From Onchidella celtica (taxonomy: Eukaryota; Mollusca; Gastropoda; Systellommatophora; Onchidiidae), in NCBI GenBank assembly GCA_963931925.1, contig OZ007570.1, positions 56,449,821-56,513,820 on the forward strand: a stretch of DNA of 64,000 nucleotides. Reading direction: 5' to 3'. The notes under the pieces are model-generated. The model ran no database searches and had not been told where the DNA came from. It saw only the letters and a program-made list of their open reading frames with translations. The translations under genes and the position numbers were made by a program. Positions 42,403 through 56,176 of the stretch are shown piece after piece; position 1 is the first letter of the stretch; each line of letters begins with the position of its first letter.

Positions 42403-43320
42403 AGCTCCTTAATCCCACATTACAAATCCGCCTTACTTGAAGAAGCCTCGTCAAACGTCCATATATTTTCTGCTGCGTTCTTGGAACGCTTCACAATTAC
42501 ACGAAACAAAATCACAAAACTTTTCCTGATCAAATCTGAACTATACTCTGCGAACCGCTATGCCTGGCTACACCTTCGATGCAGTTACCCTCGCCGAGAG
42601 ATTTTCCTTTAACCCTTGCTGGGCTTGGTCATCAAGAAATCAACCTGATTCCCCAGAGGGCCATCGGCACATTTGGAGACAACCCTTTCGCCGATATGAA
42701 GTCTCGGCTCCCGCAGGGACTTATGTTAATCTAATTATGCGCTCCAGATTTTTTTTACTCGAGAGAGACTGCCAACGGAATTCAAGTATATTGAATGCTA
42801 AACCGGATCGTTTCCACGTGGGATATTTAGCATCTGCTTCTCGCAAAATTCATCTAATTGGACAAATACAAAGCTGGAATTATGTTAATGTTTTAGGCTT
42901 TTACGGAGTACATTATCCAGTTAACGTGAATGTGCAGCTACGTGTATCTAGAAGGAACCTTACTCACGTTGTCTTACCAGCTGTGAGAACGTTATTAATC
43001 CAATTCCGTGTCCCACTGATAGCTAGAGTGGACTGAATACCGTAATGTTGTGCGAACAATTACACAAATAAACAAAGACACATACTACAAACAAGCAGTT
43101 TACTGAAAATGCAGAATGAAGACAAAGATGATCAGATGGAGAGAAAACCGATGAAAGCCGATACCTGAAGAGGAACGCAAGGATCAGAGAGAAAAGCAAG
43201 ACAATGAGAAGTGGAAAATTAGAGTAATGTGTGGCCCAAAGTAACTTTGGGCATACGGGGCGTTTTGTAGTGATGAAATAGAGATAAAACTATCATTACG
43301 GTCCTTATCCTGAGAGTGAC
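42403..43320. other. No recognised gene
   Basis: It contains a 158-codon plus-strand frame (42560-43036) whose peptide I do not recognise and which lacks splice or promoter context. I treat it as probable chance. Confidence 0.5.
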
Positions 43321-43500
43321 ACTGGGCCACACACACACACACACACACTGTCTGATGTCGAGAGAAGAGATGAGAGGGGAGAGACAGAGAGAGAGAAAGA
43401 GAAAGAGAGAGGATGGGGCAAGAGAGCGAGAGAGAGAGACAGAGAGAAATAGAGAGAATTTGCAGACAGACAGACATACAGACAGACACATAGTGTTTGT
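43321..43500. repeat. CA run followed by GA/GACA-rich sequence
   Basis: A CA run at 43330-43348, then GA-rich sequence to about 43450 and GACA-like units to about 43490. Confidence 0.9.
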
Positions 43501-43860
43501 GAAAGAGATATGAGTTAGGCAAGATGGAAGGAAGAGGAGATGGAGAGAAAAACGGAGTAAAAGACAAGAAATTTGAAATGTATAAAGTAATGAGGGAGAG
43601 AAGCGCCCTGCAAGCAGAGACGTAACTCTTTCAAATTGTGCGTTCTTGCCTCTTCTCTCTTGATGAAATTTGTCTGATTCATAAATCCTGGAAATGAACA
43701 GAAGAAAGATCTATGAGGAGAAATAAAGCAGCCTCGGGAGGGGGAAGGGAGAAGGAAGTGGAGGTATGAAAATAAATGTGAAGTGACAACATTGGAAATG
43801 GATCCTTGCTATCATCGTTAATTTGTTTCTGCGTTGTGTGATTCTTTTACTGAGGCACCT

Positions 43861-44047
43861 CATCCATCCATCCATCCGTCCATCCATTCACCCGTCCATT
43901 CATCCGTCCATTCATCCGACAGTCCGTTAGTCCATCCATCCATGCATCCATCCATGCATCCACCCATCCACCCATCCATCCATTCATCCGTCCATTCATC
44001 CGGCCATCCGTTAGTTCATCCATCCATCCACTCATCCATCCACCCAT
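43861..44047. repeat. CATC array with internal duplication
   Basis: CATC/CGTC/CATT units. A block of about 60-70 bp that includes the phrase CCGTTAGT occurs twice, so the array grew partly by block duplication. Confidence 0.9.
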
Positions 44048-44423
44048 CACAATTAAATTGACACAGCAGGAATGAAGATCAGAGAATGCAAAAGAAGACA
44101 GATACAGATAGACAAACAGACAGACACGCATCGGAGAGACTGACAGGCAAACAAATAGATAAATAAACACACACATTTTGTAGACATCTAAAGTGAAATC
44201 CCTTGATACCGGCATCCACAATGTCTGGGTATTAAAAGAACTGAGATTCATCACACTTCATAAATTAATTCAAATGTAGAAAATTAACATGTAAAAAAGA
44301 CAAAAACTTTTTCACGTTGTATTCATTCTTTCCATCCTCTTCCCCTCTGCATAATTTGTCTTTTTTGTTCTTTATCGTTCTCTGTGAGCCCCCTGACCCC
44401 TCTCTTTCTTCTCTAACCCGTCA

Positions 44424-45310
44424 CTGTCAGAAAGTCTATTCTGCATTTATTGGCTTTCCCTCCCCATTTCCTATGGATCAATGTGTCTGCCTGTGTGTGT
44501 GCCTACCTGTCACTGTCAGGCCGTCTTTTCTGCATTCATGTCTATCTATCCCTCCTCATTTTCGTATAGATCTATGTGTCCATCTGCGTGTCTGCCTACC
44601 TGTCACTGTCAGACAGACTTTTGTACATTTACTGGCTATCCCTCCCCGCTGTCAGACAGACTTTTCTCCATTCACTGGCTATCCCTCCCCGCTGTCAGAC
44701 AGACTTTTCTCCATTCACTGGCTATCCCTCCCCGCTGTCAGACAGACTTTTCTCCATTCACTGGCTATCCCTCCCCGCTGTCAGACAGACTTTTCTCCAT
44801 TCACTGGCTATCCCTCCCCGCTGTCAGACAGACTTTTCTCCATTCACTGGCTATCCCTCCCCGCTGTCAGACAGACTTTTGTACATTCACTGGCTATCCC
44901 CCCCCCCCCGCTGTCAGACAGACTTTTCTCCATTCACTGGCTATCCCTCCCCGCTGTCAGACAGACTTTTCTCCATTCACTGGCTATCCCTCCCCGCTGT
45001 CAGACAGACTTCTGTACATTCACTGGCTATCCCTCCCCGCTGTCAGACAGACTTTTCTCCATTCACTGGCTATCCCTCCCCGCTGTCAGACAGACTTTTC
45101 TCCATTCACTGGCTATCCCTCCCCGCTGTCAGACAGACTTTTCTGCAGTCACTGACTATCTCTCCCCATTTTCATACACATTTATGTGTCCGACAGTCTG
45201 TCTGCCTACCTGTCATTGTCAGACAGACTTTTCTACATTCACTGACTATCCCTCCCCATTTTCTTCTCGATCTATGTGTCCGACCGTCTGTCTGCCTGCC
45301 AGTCACTGCC
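44424..45310. repeat. 43-bp minisatellite flanked by 90-93-bp parent units
   Basis: Between about 44608 and 45150 a 43-bp unit containing TCAGACAGACTTTTCTCC, then CACTGGCTATCCCTCCCCGC, repeats about 12 times almost without change. On both sides lie longer units (spacing 93 bp at 44501/44594, 90 bp at 45204/45294) that share its sequence but carry extra bases ending GCCTACCTGTCA. All three plus-strand frames are open for 220-380 codons because 43 is not a multiple of three and the unit has no stop. These are not genes. Confidence 0.95.
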
Positions 45311-45835
45311 TGCCAGTCTTTCCAGCATTCCCTCGCTTCAGAGGAAGAACTGATTATCTCCTTATATTTTGTGACAAAGGAGATAATCACTTCTTGCACC
45401 CAACCCACGATTCGTGGGCTTTTCCTCCCCATTTTCATACCGTCTCTCTGTCTGTCTGCTAGTCTGTCTTCTTTGTTATTTAAGTCCCTGCCAGCTTTTC
45501 ATCTCTCAAACCTTCCTGCCCCTTCCCCTGCAGTGTTTTTGTGGTTTTTTTTTCCTGCTTTTATTTTGCTCCCTCTTTCATCCAGAACAGAACACTGCAA
45601 CTGGTTCAGAGACGGCACAGAAATGATGTCAAAAGGGCAAAGAACCTGTCGGAATATGAAGAGGCCCACACTAAACCCTGGCAACTGGTGAAATATCCTA
45701 GGAATTAATTTGTGAGCCGTAATATGAACCAGTTACCCGGGGGACGTAACAATTTTTCTTCGACTTTTTTTTTTTTAATAACGGTGGCCAGCACAGGCGA
45801 TTTGTCTTTGCGAGACGTAACTGTATTTGTGTAAT
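45311..45835. other. No recognised content
   Basis: About 0.5 kb of pyrimidine-rich, then mixed sequence between the minisatellite and the long TATC array. Confidence 0.6.
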
Positions 45836-47103
<1,268 letters not shown>

Positions 47104-47406
47104 GCACTGGGCAGAATAGCTCACAAGAGCTAGAAAATCTTTCTCTGGTGGCCTCTGCTACTCTCCGTGACAACGATTTATGAAGACATGATATCTACTG
47201 AACCCAGGACCATCGATAGTAAGTTTACCAAGGAGAGAGAAAGTAAATCCTGATCAGCCTTTTGGATGTAAGTATTGATTTCACGGTCAAAGTGTTTGGG
47301 GGAAATTAAGAAAGAAAAAAATAACATTCAGTTTGGGTGACAGTAAATGAAATGAATAATGACATCCTCGTTTCTATCTATCTGTCTAGATGTCCGTCTG
47401 GCTGTC

Positions 47407-47912
<506 letters not shown>

Positions 47913-48416
47913 CGCCCACGGGTGCCTATTATATACGTGGGTATATATCTATGCCTTTTCACCATCACTACTTAAAAAAAACCCAACGTCCCTGCCAGTA
48001 AACATCCATTACAGGAGAATCCGAAACAGCAAGGAGCGGTCATCACCGATGGTATCAGCGCCAGTTCCCCCGTGTCTGGTCCTTGGCAATAGCCATTATC
48101 CTCATCTTGATCAGATCGATTCAAGTTCTGATCACCCGCAGTAATTTAGGTGGAATAATGCCTTTTCCAGGGGTAAGACGACGGAGGATGAACGGTCTGC
48201 GGTAAAAAAGGAAACGTTTAATAACAGGGCCAATAGGAAATGGGTTGTTATAACTGTCCTTTAGTTGGGATCGAAGGAATCGGTGAAAATCGCAACATCG
48301 ATGAAAGATGAGAACGTCCATTAGGTCAGGTTTTGTTTGTGTCTAATCATCCCGGCCGTCTCTAAGCTCTTGTTTCTCTCCCCTGGTGGATTCATGGCTT
48401 GTCTCCTCCTGCTATT
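47913..48416. other. No recognised content
   Basis: About 0.5 kb without gene signals. Confidence 0.6.
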
Positions 48417-48597
48417 TTCTTTCTTTCTTTCCTTTTTCTTTGTTTCTTTGTTTCTTTCTTTCATTCTTGCTCTCCAGCTCTCTTTCTTTCATTCTTTCCC
48501 TCTTTCTGTCTTTTCCTTCTTTCGTTCTTTATATTTATTTCTCTTCTTTCTTTTTTTCTCTTCTTTTTTTCTCTTCTTTCTTTCTTTCTTTCTGTTC

Positions 48598-48628
<31 letters not shown>

Positions 48629-48831
48629 GTTTCTTTCTTTGTTTCTTTTTTTCTTTCATTCTTGCTCTCCAGCTCTCTTTCTTTCATTCTTTCCTTCTTT
48701 CTTGCTTTTCTTTCTTTATTTCTTTTCATTCTTTCTTTCTTTCTTTATTTCTCTTCTTTCTTTTCTTTCTTTCTGTTCTTTCTTTCTTTCTTTTCTTTCT
48801 TTCCTTTTTTCTTTCTTTCTTTTCTTTCTTT

Positions 48832-48867
<36 letters not shown>

Positions 48868-48935
48868 TTCTTTTCTTTCACTCTTTCTTTTTTTTATTTT
48901 TTTTTATTTTCTACTTCTTTCTTTCTTCAGATCAG
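48417..48935. repeat. TTTC-rich pyrimidine tract with internal duplication
   Basis: Imperfect TTTC units. The island TCTCCAGCTC and its surroundings occur at 48471 and 48666, 195 bp apart. Phe/Leu/Ser-rich frames of up to 270 codons over it are artefacts. Confidence 0.95.
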
Positions 48936-51785
48936 TGCGTTTCTGTTAAATTGTCACTCAGTATATTTTCTTTAATCTCTTTTCTTTCACCATCTCTTCT
49001 TCACCACGCCTTGAAATTTGTACCCCATTTTCTTCCTTCTCTCTATCTTTGCTATTACACTCGAGTCTCTTTTTCATCCTCTTTTTTTTTCTTTCCATTG
49101 TTATCTTATTTTCATTCCCACCCCCCCCCCTTTTTTTTGAAGGCCATTATTCGGTTCTTTTTCACTATATTATTTGTTTTTGTCAATAATTCTTTCCCCG
49201 TCATTACCACCTTTTAATGCCTATTAAAAAAAATATTTATGTTCAAATGAATAAATACATAAATGTTTGAATAAACAAAAAACAAAATAAATAAATAAAT
49301 AAATAGCGATCCATCATTCGTTATTTACTGTTCACTCGCCTTTCTTCACCACTATTTTTTTTTCTCATCGGTTTTTATTGTTTCGCTAGTATTTTTCTAT
49401 GCGTATTTTCCATATCACTTTACTAAACCGCCCTAACTCGTCTCTCGACCACTTTCATTGATTCCATGGCAGGTCATTCCGAGCCGAATGTTTACAGAAC
49501 GTGAGTATTTTGTCGGGCGACCCTACAACATTATTCCTAAACTCACACATAAACATTAGACGCACGGAAAAAGACAATAGAGTTGTGCTATCACTCTGAG
49601 ATTGTAAACCAATCAATAAAATTTCCCATATTGGACTTTCACCATTTTGTTTGATTTTATTTGAAGGGATGAAAATCAAAACAGATATTAAGGCTTGTCG
49701 CGCACTGGCTCAAATCTGTTTTGTCTCGATTTTGGTGTGAGATTGACAGTCGAGTTAGACTGACAGTCGAGTTAAACGGTACCTCGCGCATTTACGAAAC
49801 TAAAACAAGTTTGTCTCACTAGTTTCGGCCATGTCAAAACTGACACGAGTCAATGGCGGGAAGGAGACTCTTCGTGCGCTGAGTTAAAACAGACTCAAGA
49901 TAGACCTGACTCACTGCTCTAAACGGTCTAAATAGTGATATGCCAAAAATACTTGAGACAGCACGCCTCTTTTGCACGCGGACAGGGATGTTCAGTGCAA
50001 ATAGGCCCCCGAAGGGCAAAAAGTGGGCGGAGTATAATTAATTATAAATATACCTTTATGACGACATTAAACACTCTTTGAATTCGGATGTGTGCGCCCA
50101 TTTGTGAATATCTGCGACTTTTGCCCGAAGCAAAATGGCAGTGGCTTGTGACCGTGTGAGGTAATCTAATGGTAAGACAATTGGATTTGACAAAACTTTG
50201 CGATTTCTGGCCTGAACACTACATTTTCTTCTGAGATGCATTATACTAATGGTATAGAGCAAACATAATCATGTTTATGATATTAAAGCAGGCTTTGGCG
50301 TGGAATTTCGCCATACCCCACACTACCCTTTCTCCACAATTTAAAGCCAAGGGATTAATGATATAAAGAATTAGCTGTACTTCCAAATTTGGCACAAATT
50401 TGATCATGGCAGCTCCACCCAAAATACTGTTTTTTTTTAAAGCCTGCTCAGTGTAGAAATTTGATACTGGCCGAGATATTTGGAAATTTCTGTCACGTTT
50501 TCGCTCTCAAGACTCAGGAATATAAGAAAAAAAGGAACACCAGTGACTGGCAATGTTTGCATCACTAACATTATTATTGAGAAAGTGCGTGGTTTCAGTC
50601 GACAGAGACGGCCCCGAGTAACGTGTGTGAAGTGCCCTTAATGTGGTGGAGTCCATGTGTGAAGTGTGTTTAAGTGGCGGAGACATTGATAATGTTGGGA
50701 TTCAAGTGCACAAGAGTGAATTTCACTGTTCTGATAATCTGTTACAGCCGTCAATGGGACACGGACAGGCAGTGGAAAATAGCACAGCTTGGTGGACAGA
50801 ACCCTAAGTCTCTTTTTTTTTTTTCTGCGTTGGCGTTTCAAGTCCTTTGCCAGCAAAATGTCGCGCACTGACATTACGGTAATTTTATAAGTGTATGAAA
50901 TAGGCGGTTGAAATGGTTAGTGGTAGGGGAAGCTGCACTGAGAGAGAACTGGAATAATAAGACAAGGGGCGATTTGTAGAGACGATTGCAGGAAGACTTG
51001 ATAGAGAAAAAAAGAACATGAATTAATATACAAGAATGGGGAAAGAATAGAGAAAATTTCGAACAGGAGGAGGCGCAGAAAACGGAGGAAGATACGAGGC
51101 CCAGAGAAGAGGAGTTGGAAGAAAAAGAGAAATAGCAGAAGAAGAAGGAGGTTTTCTCTCATCCGCCCACTCCCATAGGGTTACGCGTTACGCAAATACA
51201 CTTTTTTCCCCTCCATTTTGATCTTGCACCTGTGCCCGCTGCGACCCACCCAATACCTGCTGTCTGTGTCCAGCACGTCATGAAGAAGAAGAAGAAAAAT
51301 AATGAAAAAAGTAGAAGGATAAATGTGAAAGATAAAAATGGCGAACCAAAATAAGAAAAAGAGACAGCCCACAGACAGACTAATTTCCACGGATCCTTAG
51401 CTTGAATTGTCCGCTTCTCATTTTGCACTTTAATGAGCTCTAACCTAGTAATTCTCCAGCCTATCATCAACCTATCACAGACCAGCCGTTTGATGGAGAG
51501 GCCCTCGACATTGTAAGGATTATCTTCAAAGCGTCCGCCGCTAGATCAAAGGACACACTAGCATTAAGAGATGGAGTAACGATGTCAGGGGCGGATCCTT
51601 CGGAGACGACTAGGAAAAGGCGGGGGAAGAGCCGTTGACAGCGGCTATTCTTGCCGGACATTAATGTGGTCACTAGACGAGAGAAAAAAAGGCATGGAAA
51701 TAAAAAAGTATAAGCTGCCTATCACTGAATTTATACCGTAGGTAAGTAAAAGAGAGAAACAATAATGCAGAAAAGTAGAGAACTA
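48936..51785. other. No recognised gene
   Basis: Mixed sequence with poly-T, poly-A and AAAT runs (49276-49306). A pair of inverted phrases, AGCAGGCTTT near 50287 and AAAGCCTGCT near 50440, might mark a small inverted-repeat element. A 17-bp direct repeat with TGACAGTCGAGTTA lies at 49743-49780. No coding exon supported. Confidence 0.5.
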
Positions 51786-51792
51786 CTGGGCG

Positions 51793-52391
<599 letters not shown>

Positions 52392-53418
52392 GCCTTATCC
52401 AACATTACATCCGTCTGATATTGCCCAGCCCGTCGCCGATTCTGAAAAACCATCCGCTCGGAAATACCTCGCAGATGTGATACCGAACGACTGCCCCCAA
52501 TTACATATTTGTCAATTTAAATAAATATAATTAAATTAAATTCGGGATAAAACGAAGAATTACTTCTATAAATTCTGTGAAACTAAGTACCGCAAAAACA
52601 GGCCAAAGTCAGGCGCAGCTTCAGCACAGCTCACCTTCAAGTTGCCAAACTTGGCAACATGTAAATCAAGACTTAAATGTAATAAGCGGGTTCCATTTGC
52701 CAGTTAGTCCGACGACATGAGTGGGCACAGTAATTTTTTTTTTTTTTTAGCTGTAACTTCCTACAGATAAACGGATTAACCCAGATTTCGAGCAATTTTT
52801 GTTTCGTATTTTTATCTCGGCAATAACAGTTTAGTCTTTGAAGTTGTTATAAATTCCTATTAATTTATAAATCTTGCCGTGCAAACATGTTTAATTATGA
52901 CTTTCGTCGTTAAATGTTATCATTTGAGAATGATGTAGATAAACGCTTTATTTTGTCACCGAGAAAGAGTTCCTTTCATATTCACAGGAAAAGTAGAAAT
53001 TTGTAATGTAAATATGCCAGGTTCTGCGCTATGGTCCAGCATTTTCTACATTCGCACTCCCTCTTGCCATAGGGCCACCCATAAAGTATGTAAGGCCGAT
53101 TTTAGCGAGCCCCCCCCCCCCTCTCCCCTTCATATATATATGCCTGACCTCAATTCTCTCTTCCCCACCCATAATTTTAACTTTGTAGTCAAAAGGAAAT
53201 GAAACCATGTCTCAGCCTTGGCTCCTGAGTTAAACGATAATTTTAATTACTGTGATATCAATTAACCTAATTTTATTGTCGTAGTAATAATTATACTAAT
53301 AGGCTACTAGAAATAAGAGCACACAAAATACTGTGGTTAATTTTTAGGCAATGAATTAAAGAGAAAAGAAAAACATGTTGAAAGACAACTTACACTGATA
53401 GAATTATTTTCTCATTAT

Positions 53419-53419
<1 letters not shown>
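52392..53419. other. No recognised content
   Basis: About 1 kb of AT-rich sequence. No gene, element or motif that I can support. Confidence 0.6.
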
Positions 53420-53420
<1 letters not shown>

Positions 53421-53481
<61 letters not shown>

Positions 53482-54402
53482 GTTTCTCCTTCTTGCTCGC
53501 TCTCTCCCCTAACGCTCGCCCTTCTCTCTCTCCCTGTTTCTCCTTCTTGCTCGCTCTCTCCCCTAACGCTCGCCCTTCTCTCTCTCCCTTCCTTTTCCCT
53601 CCTCTCTTTCTCTCTCTACCTTCTTTTCTTCTCCAGCTCTTTCTCCCTCCCCAACCTTCACCCTTCTCTCTCTCTCTCTTTGTTTTTTTCTCTCTCTCCC
53701 TTCCTTTTCTCTCTCTCTCTTTCTCTCTCTACCTTCTTTTCTTCTCCAGCTCTTTCTCCCTCCCCAACCTTCACCCTTCTCTCTCTCTCTCTTTGTTTTT
53801 TTCTCTCTCTCCCTTCCTTTTCTCTCTCTCTCTTTCTCTCTCTACCTTCTTTTCTTCTCCAGCTCTTTCTCCCTCCCCAACCTTCACCCTTCTCTCTCTC
53901 TCTCTTTGTTTTTTTCTCTCTCTCCCTTCCTTTTCTCTCTCTCTCTTTCTCTCTCTACCTTCTTTTCTTCTCCAGCTCTTTCTCCCTCCCCAACCTTCAC
54001 CCTTCTCTCTCTCTCTCTTTGTTTTTTTCTCCCTTCCTTTTCTCTCTCTCTCTTTCTCTCTCTACCTTCTTTTCTTCTCCAGCTCTTTCTCCCTCCCCAA
54101 CCTTCACCCTTCTCTCTCTCTCTCTTTGTTTTTTTCTCTCTCTCCCTTCCTTTTCTCTCTCTCTCTTTCTCTCTCTACCTTCTTTTCTTCTCCAGCTCTT
54201 TCTCCCTCCCCAACCTTCACCCTTCTCTCTCTCTCTCTTTGTTTTTTTCTCTCTCTCCCTTCCTTTTCTCTCTCTCTCTTTCTCTCTCTACCTTCTTTTC
54301 TTCTCCCTCTTTCTCCCTCCCCAACCTTCACCCTTCTCTCTCTCTCTCTCTCTCTTTGTTTTTTTCTCTCTCTCCCTTCCTTTTCTCTCTCTCTCTCTCT
54401 CA
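53421..54402. repeat. TC run, 54-bp doublet and 113-bp minisatellite
   Basis: A pure TC run (53421-53478) leads into two copies of a 54-bp unit starting CCCTGTTTCTCCTTC at 53478 and 53532. About seven copies of a roughly 113-bp unit follow, each with TACCTTCTTTTCTTCTCCAG and CCCTCCCCAACCTTCACCC. One copy is shorter and the last is trimmed. Ser/Leu/Phe-rich frames of 196-315 codons arise in all plus frames and are artefacts. Confidence 0.95.
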
Positions 54403-54902
54403 TACAGACACACACAACTCCCACTCACAACCGCCTCTAGTTATTCTATTCCCAAGTGACTTAAAAATTCCAACTCTTTCAACAGCAAAGAAATAAACAA
54501 ACACATAACAAAACAACAGTAATAAAAAAACAACAACGGGAAAAGATCCACCCGTATCTGATGACAGGGGTCAGGTCGGAGCGTCATGATCATGGCTCAT
54601 TATGGTTCAAGGGTTTCCAGCTTGGAGGAGTTGTGACCCCCTGGACAGTCACCAAATGTTTGCTCAGAAGAGGATAAGTGGGGAAGGGTTGAGAGCCGAA
54701 TCAGAAAAAAAAATTACTAATAAATTGCCCCTCACCCTCTCTCCCCCGTCTCTCTCCCTCTTTTTTTGTTTCTGTCTTTCTCTCTCTCTCTCTCTTTCTT
54801 TCTGAGGGCACATTTTAGCCTCCCTGTCTGCCCGCCTCTCTCTTTGAGTCTTTTGCTCTCTACCAACACACGTGTATCATATGTATGTTTCTCCCTCTCT
54901 TC

Positions 54903-54956
<54 letters not shown>

Positions 54957-55703
54957 AATTTAGCTAGAAAAAAAAGAAAAAAAAAAGGGGGAGAGTGACG
55001 ATGGTTTTTTTCTTTGGGACGGAGGAGGAGGGGGGGGGGTGGTGGTCTCATATAGGGATCAGACCTCCAAAGGGGTCGCGAAACAAGAAAGATTGAAATC
55101 CCTTCGTTCAAGAAACAGCAATAAACTCATGCAGAACACAGCCTACTCAGAGTATCAGCGATAAAGGCAAAAACAACATCAATAATACTACACAGTGATC
55201 ACGTAACAACAACAAAAAAAAAGAAATAACACAAATATCAATACAACACAAACACGCACCTCAAATTAAATGATATCGATAACGCTTTTTACAGTCAGAT
55301 GTCCAAAGGGCAAATCAACAAGGTCTAGTGAGATATGGTAAGGTTTTTGTGCTTTCGATCATAATTTCGCGCTTCTGTGGCCTTAAAACGGTATAGAAAT
55401 CTTTATGGATTTGACGCGTTGTTCATACCCAGGCTCAAAATCACACGCTTCAGTGATGACCCATTGAGAAATACAAACAATTGGCGTTTGCAAAAAAAAA
55501 AAAAGGCGTAAATGGAAAAACCATGTATTGTTCTCTCTGATATCGTGTAACTAACATATAAACTTGTGGCAACACTGGTTTAACCCCAGTGAACGATTCT
55601 AAAAGCAAAAAACAAAACAAAACAACAACAATAGGAGGTTGCAAACATTTCTGATTTGAGAAGAGGACAAAAGATGAGAAGGTCTATTGGTTTTGGTTTT
55701 CAT
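54403..55703. other. No recognised gene; short simple repeats
   Basis: Contains a TG run and adjoining GA run at about 54906-54957 and a poly-G run near 55030. Otherwise AT-rich, nothing recognised. Confidence 0.6.
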
Positions 55704-55704
55704 G

Positions 55705-55772
<68 letters not shown>

Positions 55773-55960
55773 AATCTTCCTCCCTCCCCCCCTCCCTTTG
55801 TCTGTCTGTCTGCTTACTTGCTTATTTCTCTCTCTGTCCTTCTCTCTCTCTCTCACCCTTTCTCTCCCTCGCTCCAATTGTATGTTTGTCTGTCCTCTCA
55901 TCTGTCTCTTCCTCTCTTTGCCTCTCTCTCTCTATATCTTTCTCTTTCGCTCAATCCCAC
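55704..55960. repeat. CT-rich tract
   Basis: CT units with small interruptions, purest at 55704-55767, followed by CTGT and CTCT variants to about 55955. Confidence 0.9.
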
Positions 55961-56176
55961 CTTTCGTTTAAAATTTCTCTACCCACGAATTTCTCAACAC
56001 AATGGTCAACGAGTTCTCTAAACCGACACTTTTCCAAAACGGTTGCCCATAACTCGTTTGACATTCATTGGTCAGGCCGCAGAAATATAAATTCGTAAAC
56101 AAGTAGTAATATTCCTCTCTTTCCCGAAACACACACATACACACCCATACACCCACACACACACACACACACACAC

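Noticed and set aside
42560-43036. 158-codon plus-strand frame
   Set aside because: Peptide not recognised, no splice or promoter context, and one such open frame is expected by chance in a window of this size.
44317-45691. Three overlapping plus-strand frames of 220-380 codons
   Set aside because: They fall on the 43-bp minisatellite; the same peptide cycle appears in every frame because 43 is not a multiple of three.
50285-50450. Small inverted-repeat element with AGCAGGCTTT ends
   Set aside because: The ends are only about 10 bp and no target duplication is clear.
53493-54496. Ser/Leu/Phe-rich proteins of about 200-315 codons
   Set aside because: They follow the pyrimidine minisatellite in all three plus frames with no gene signals.
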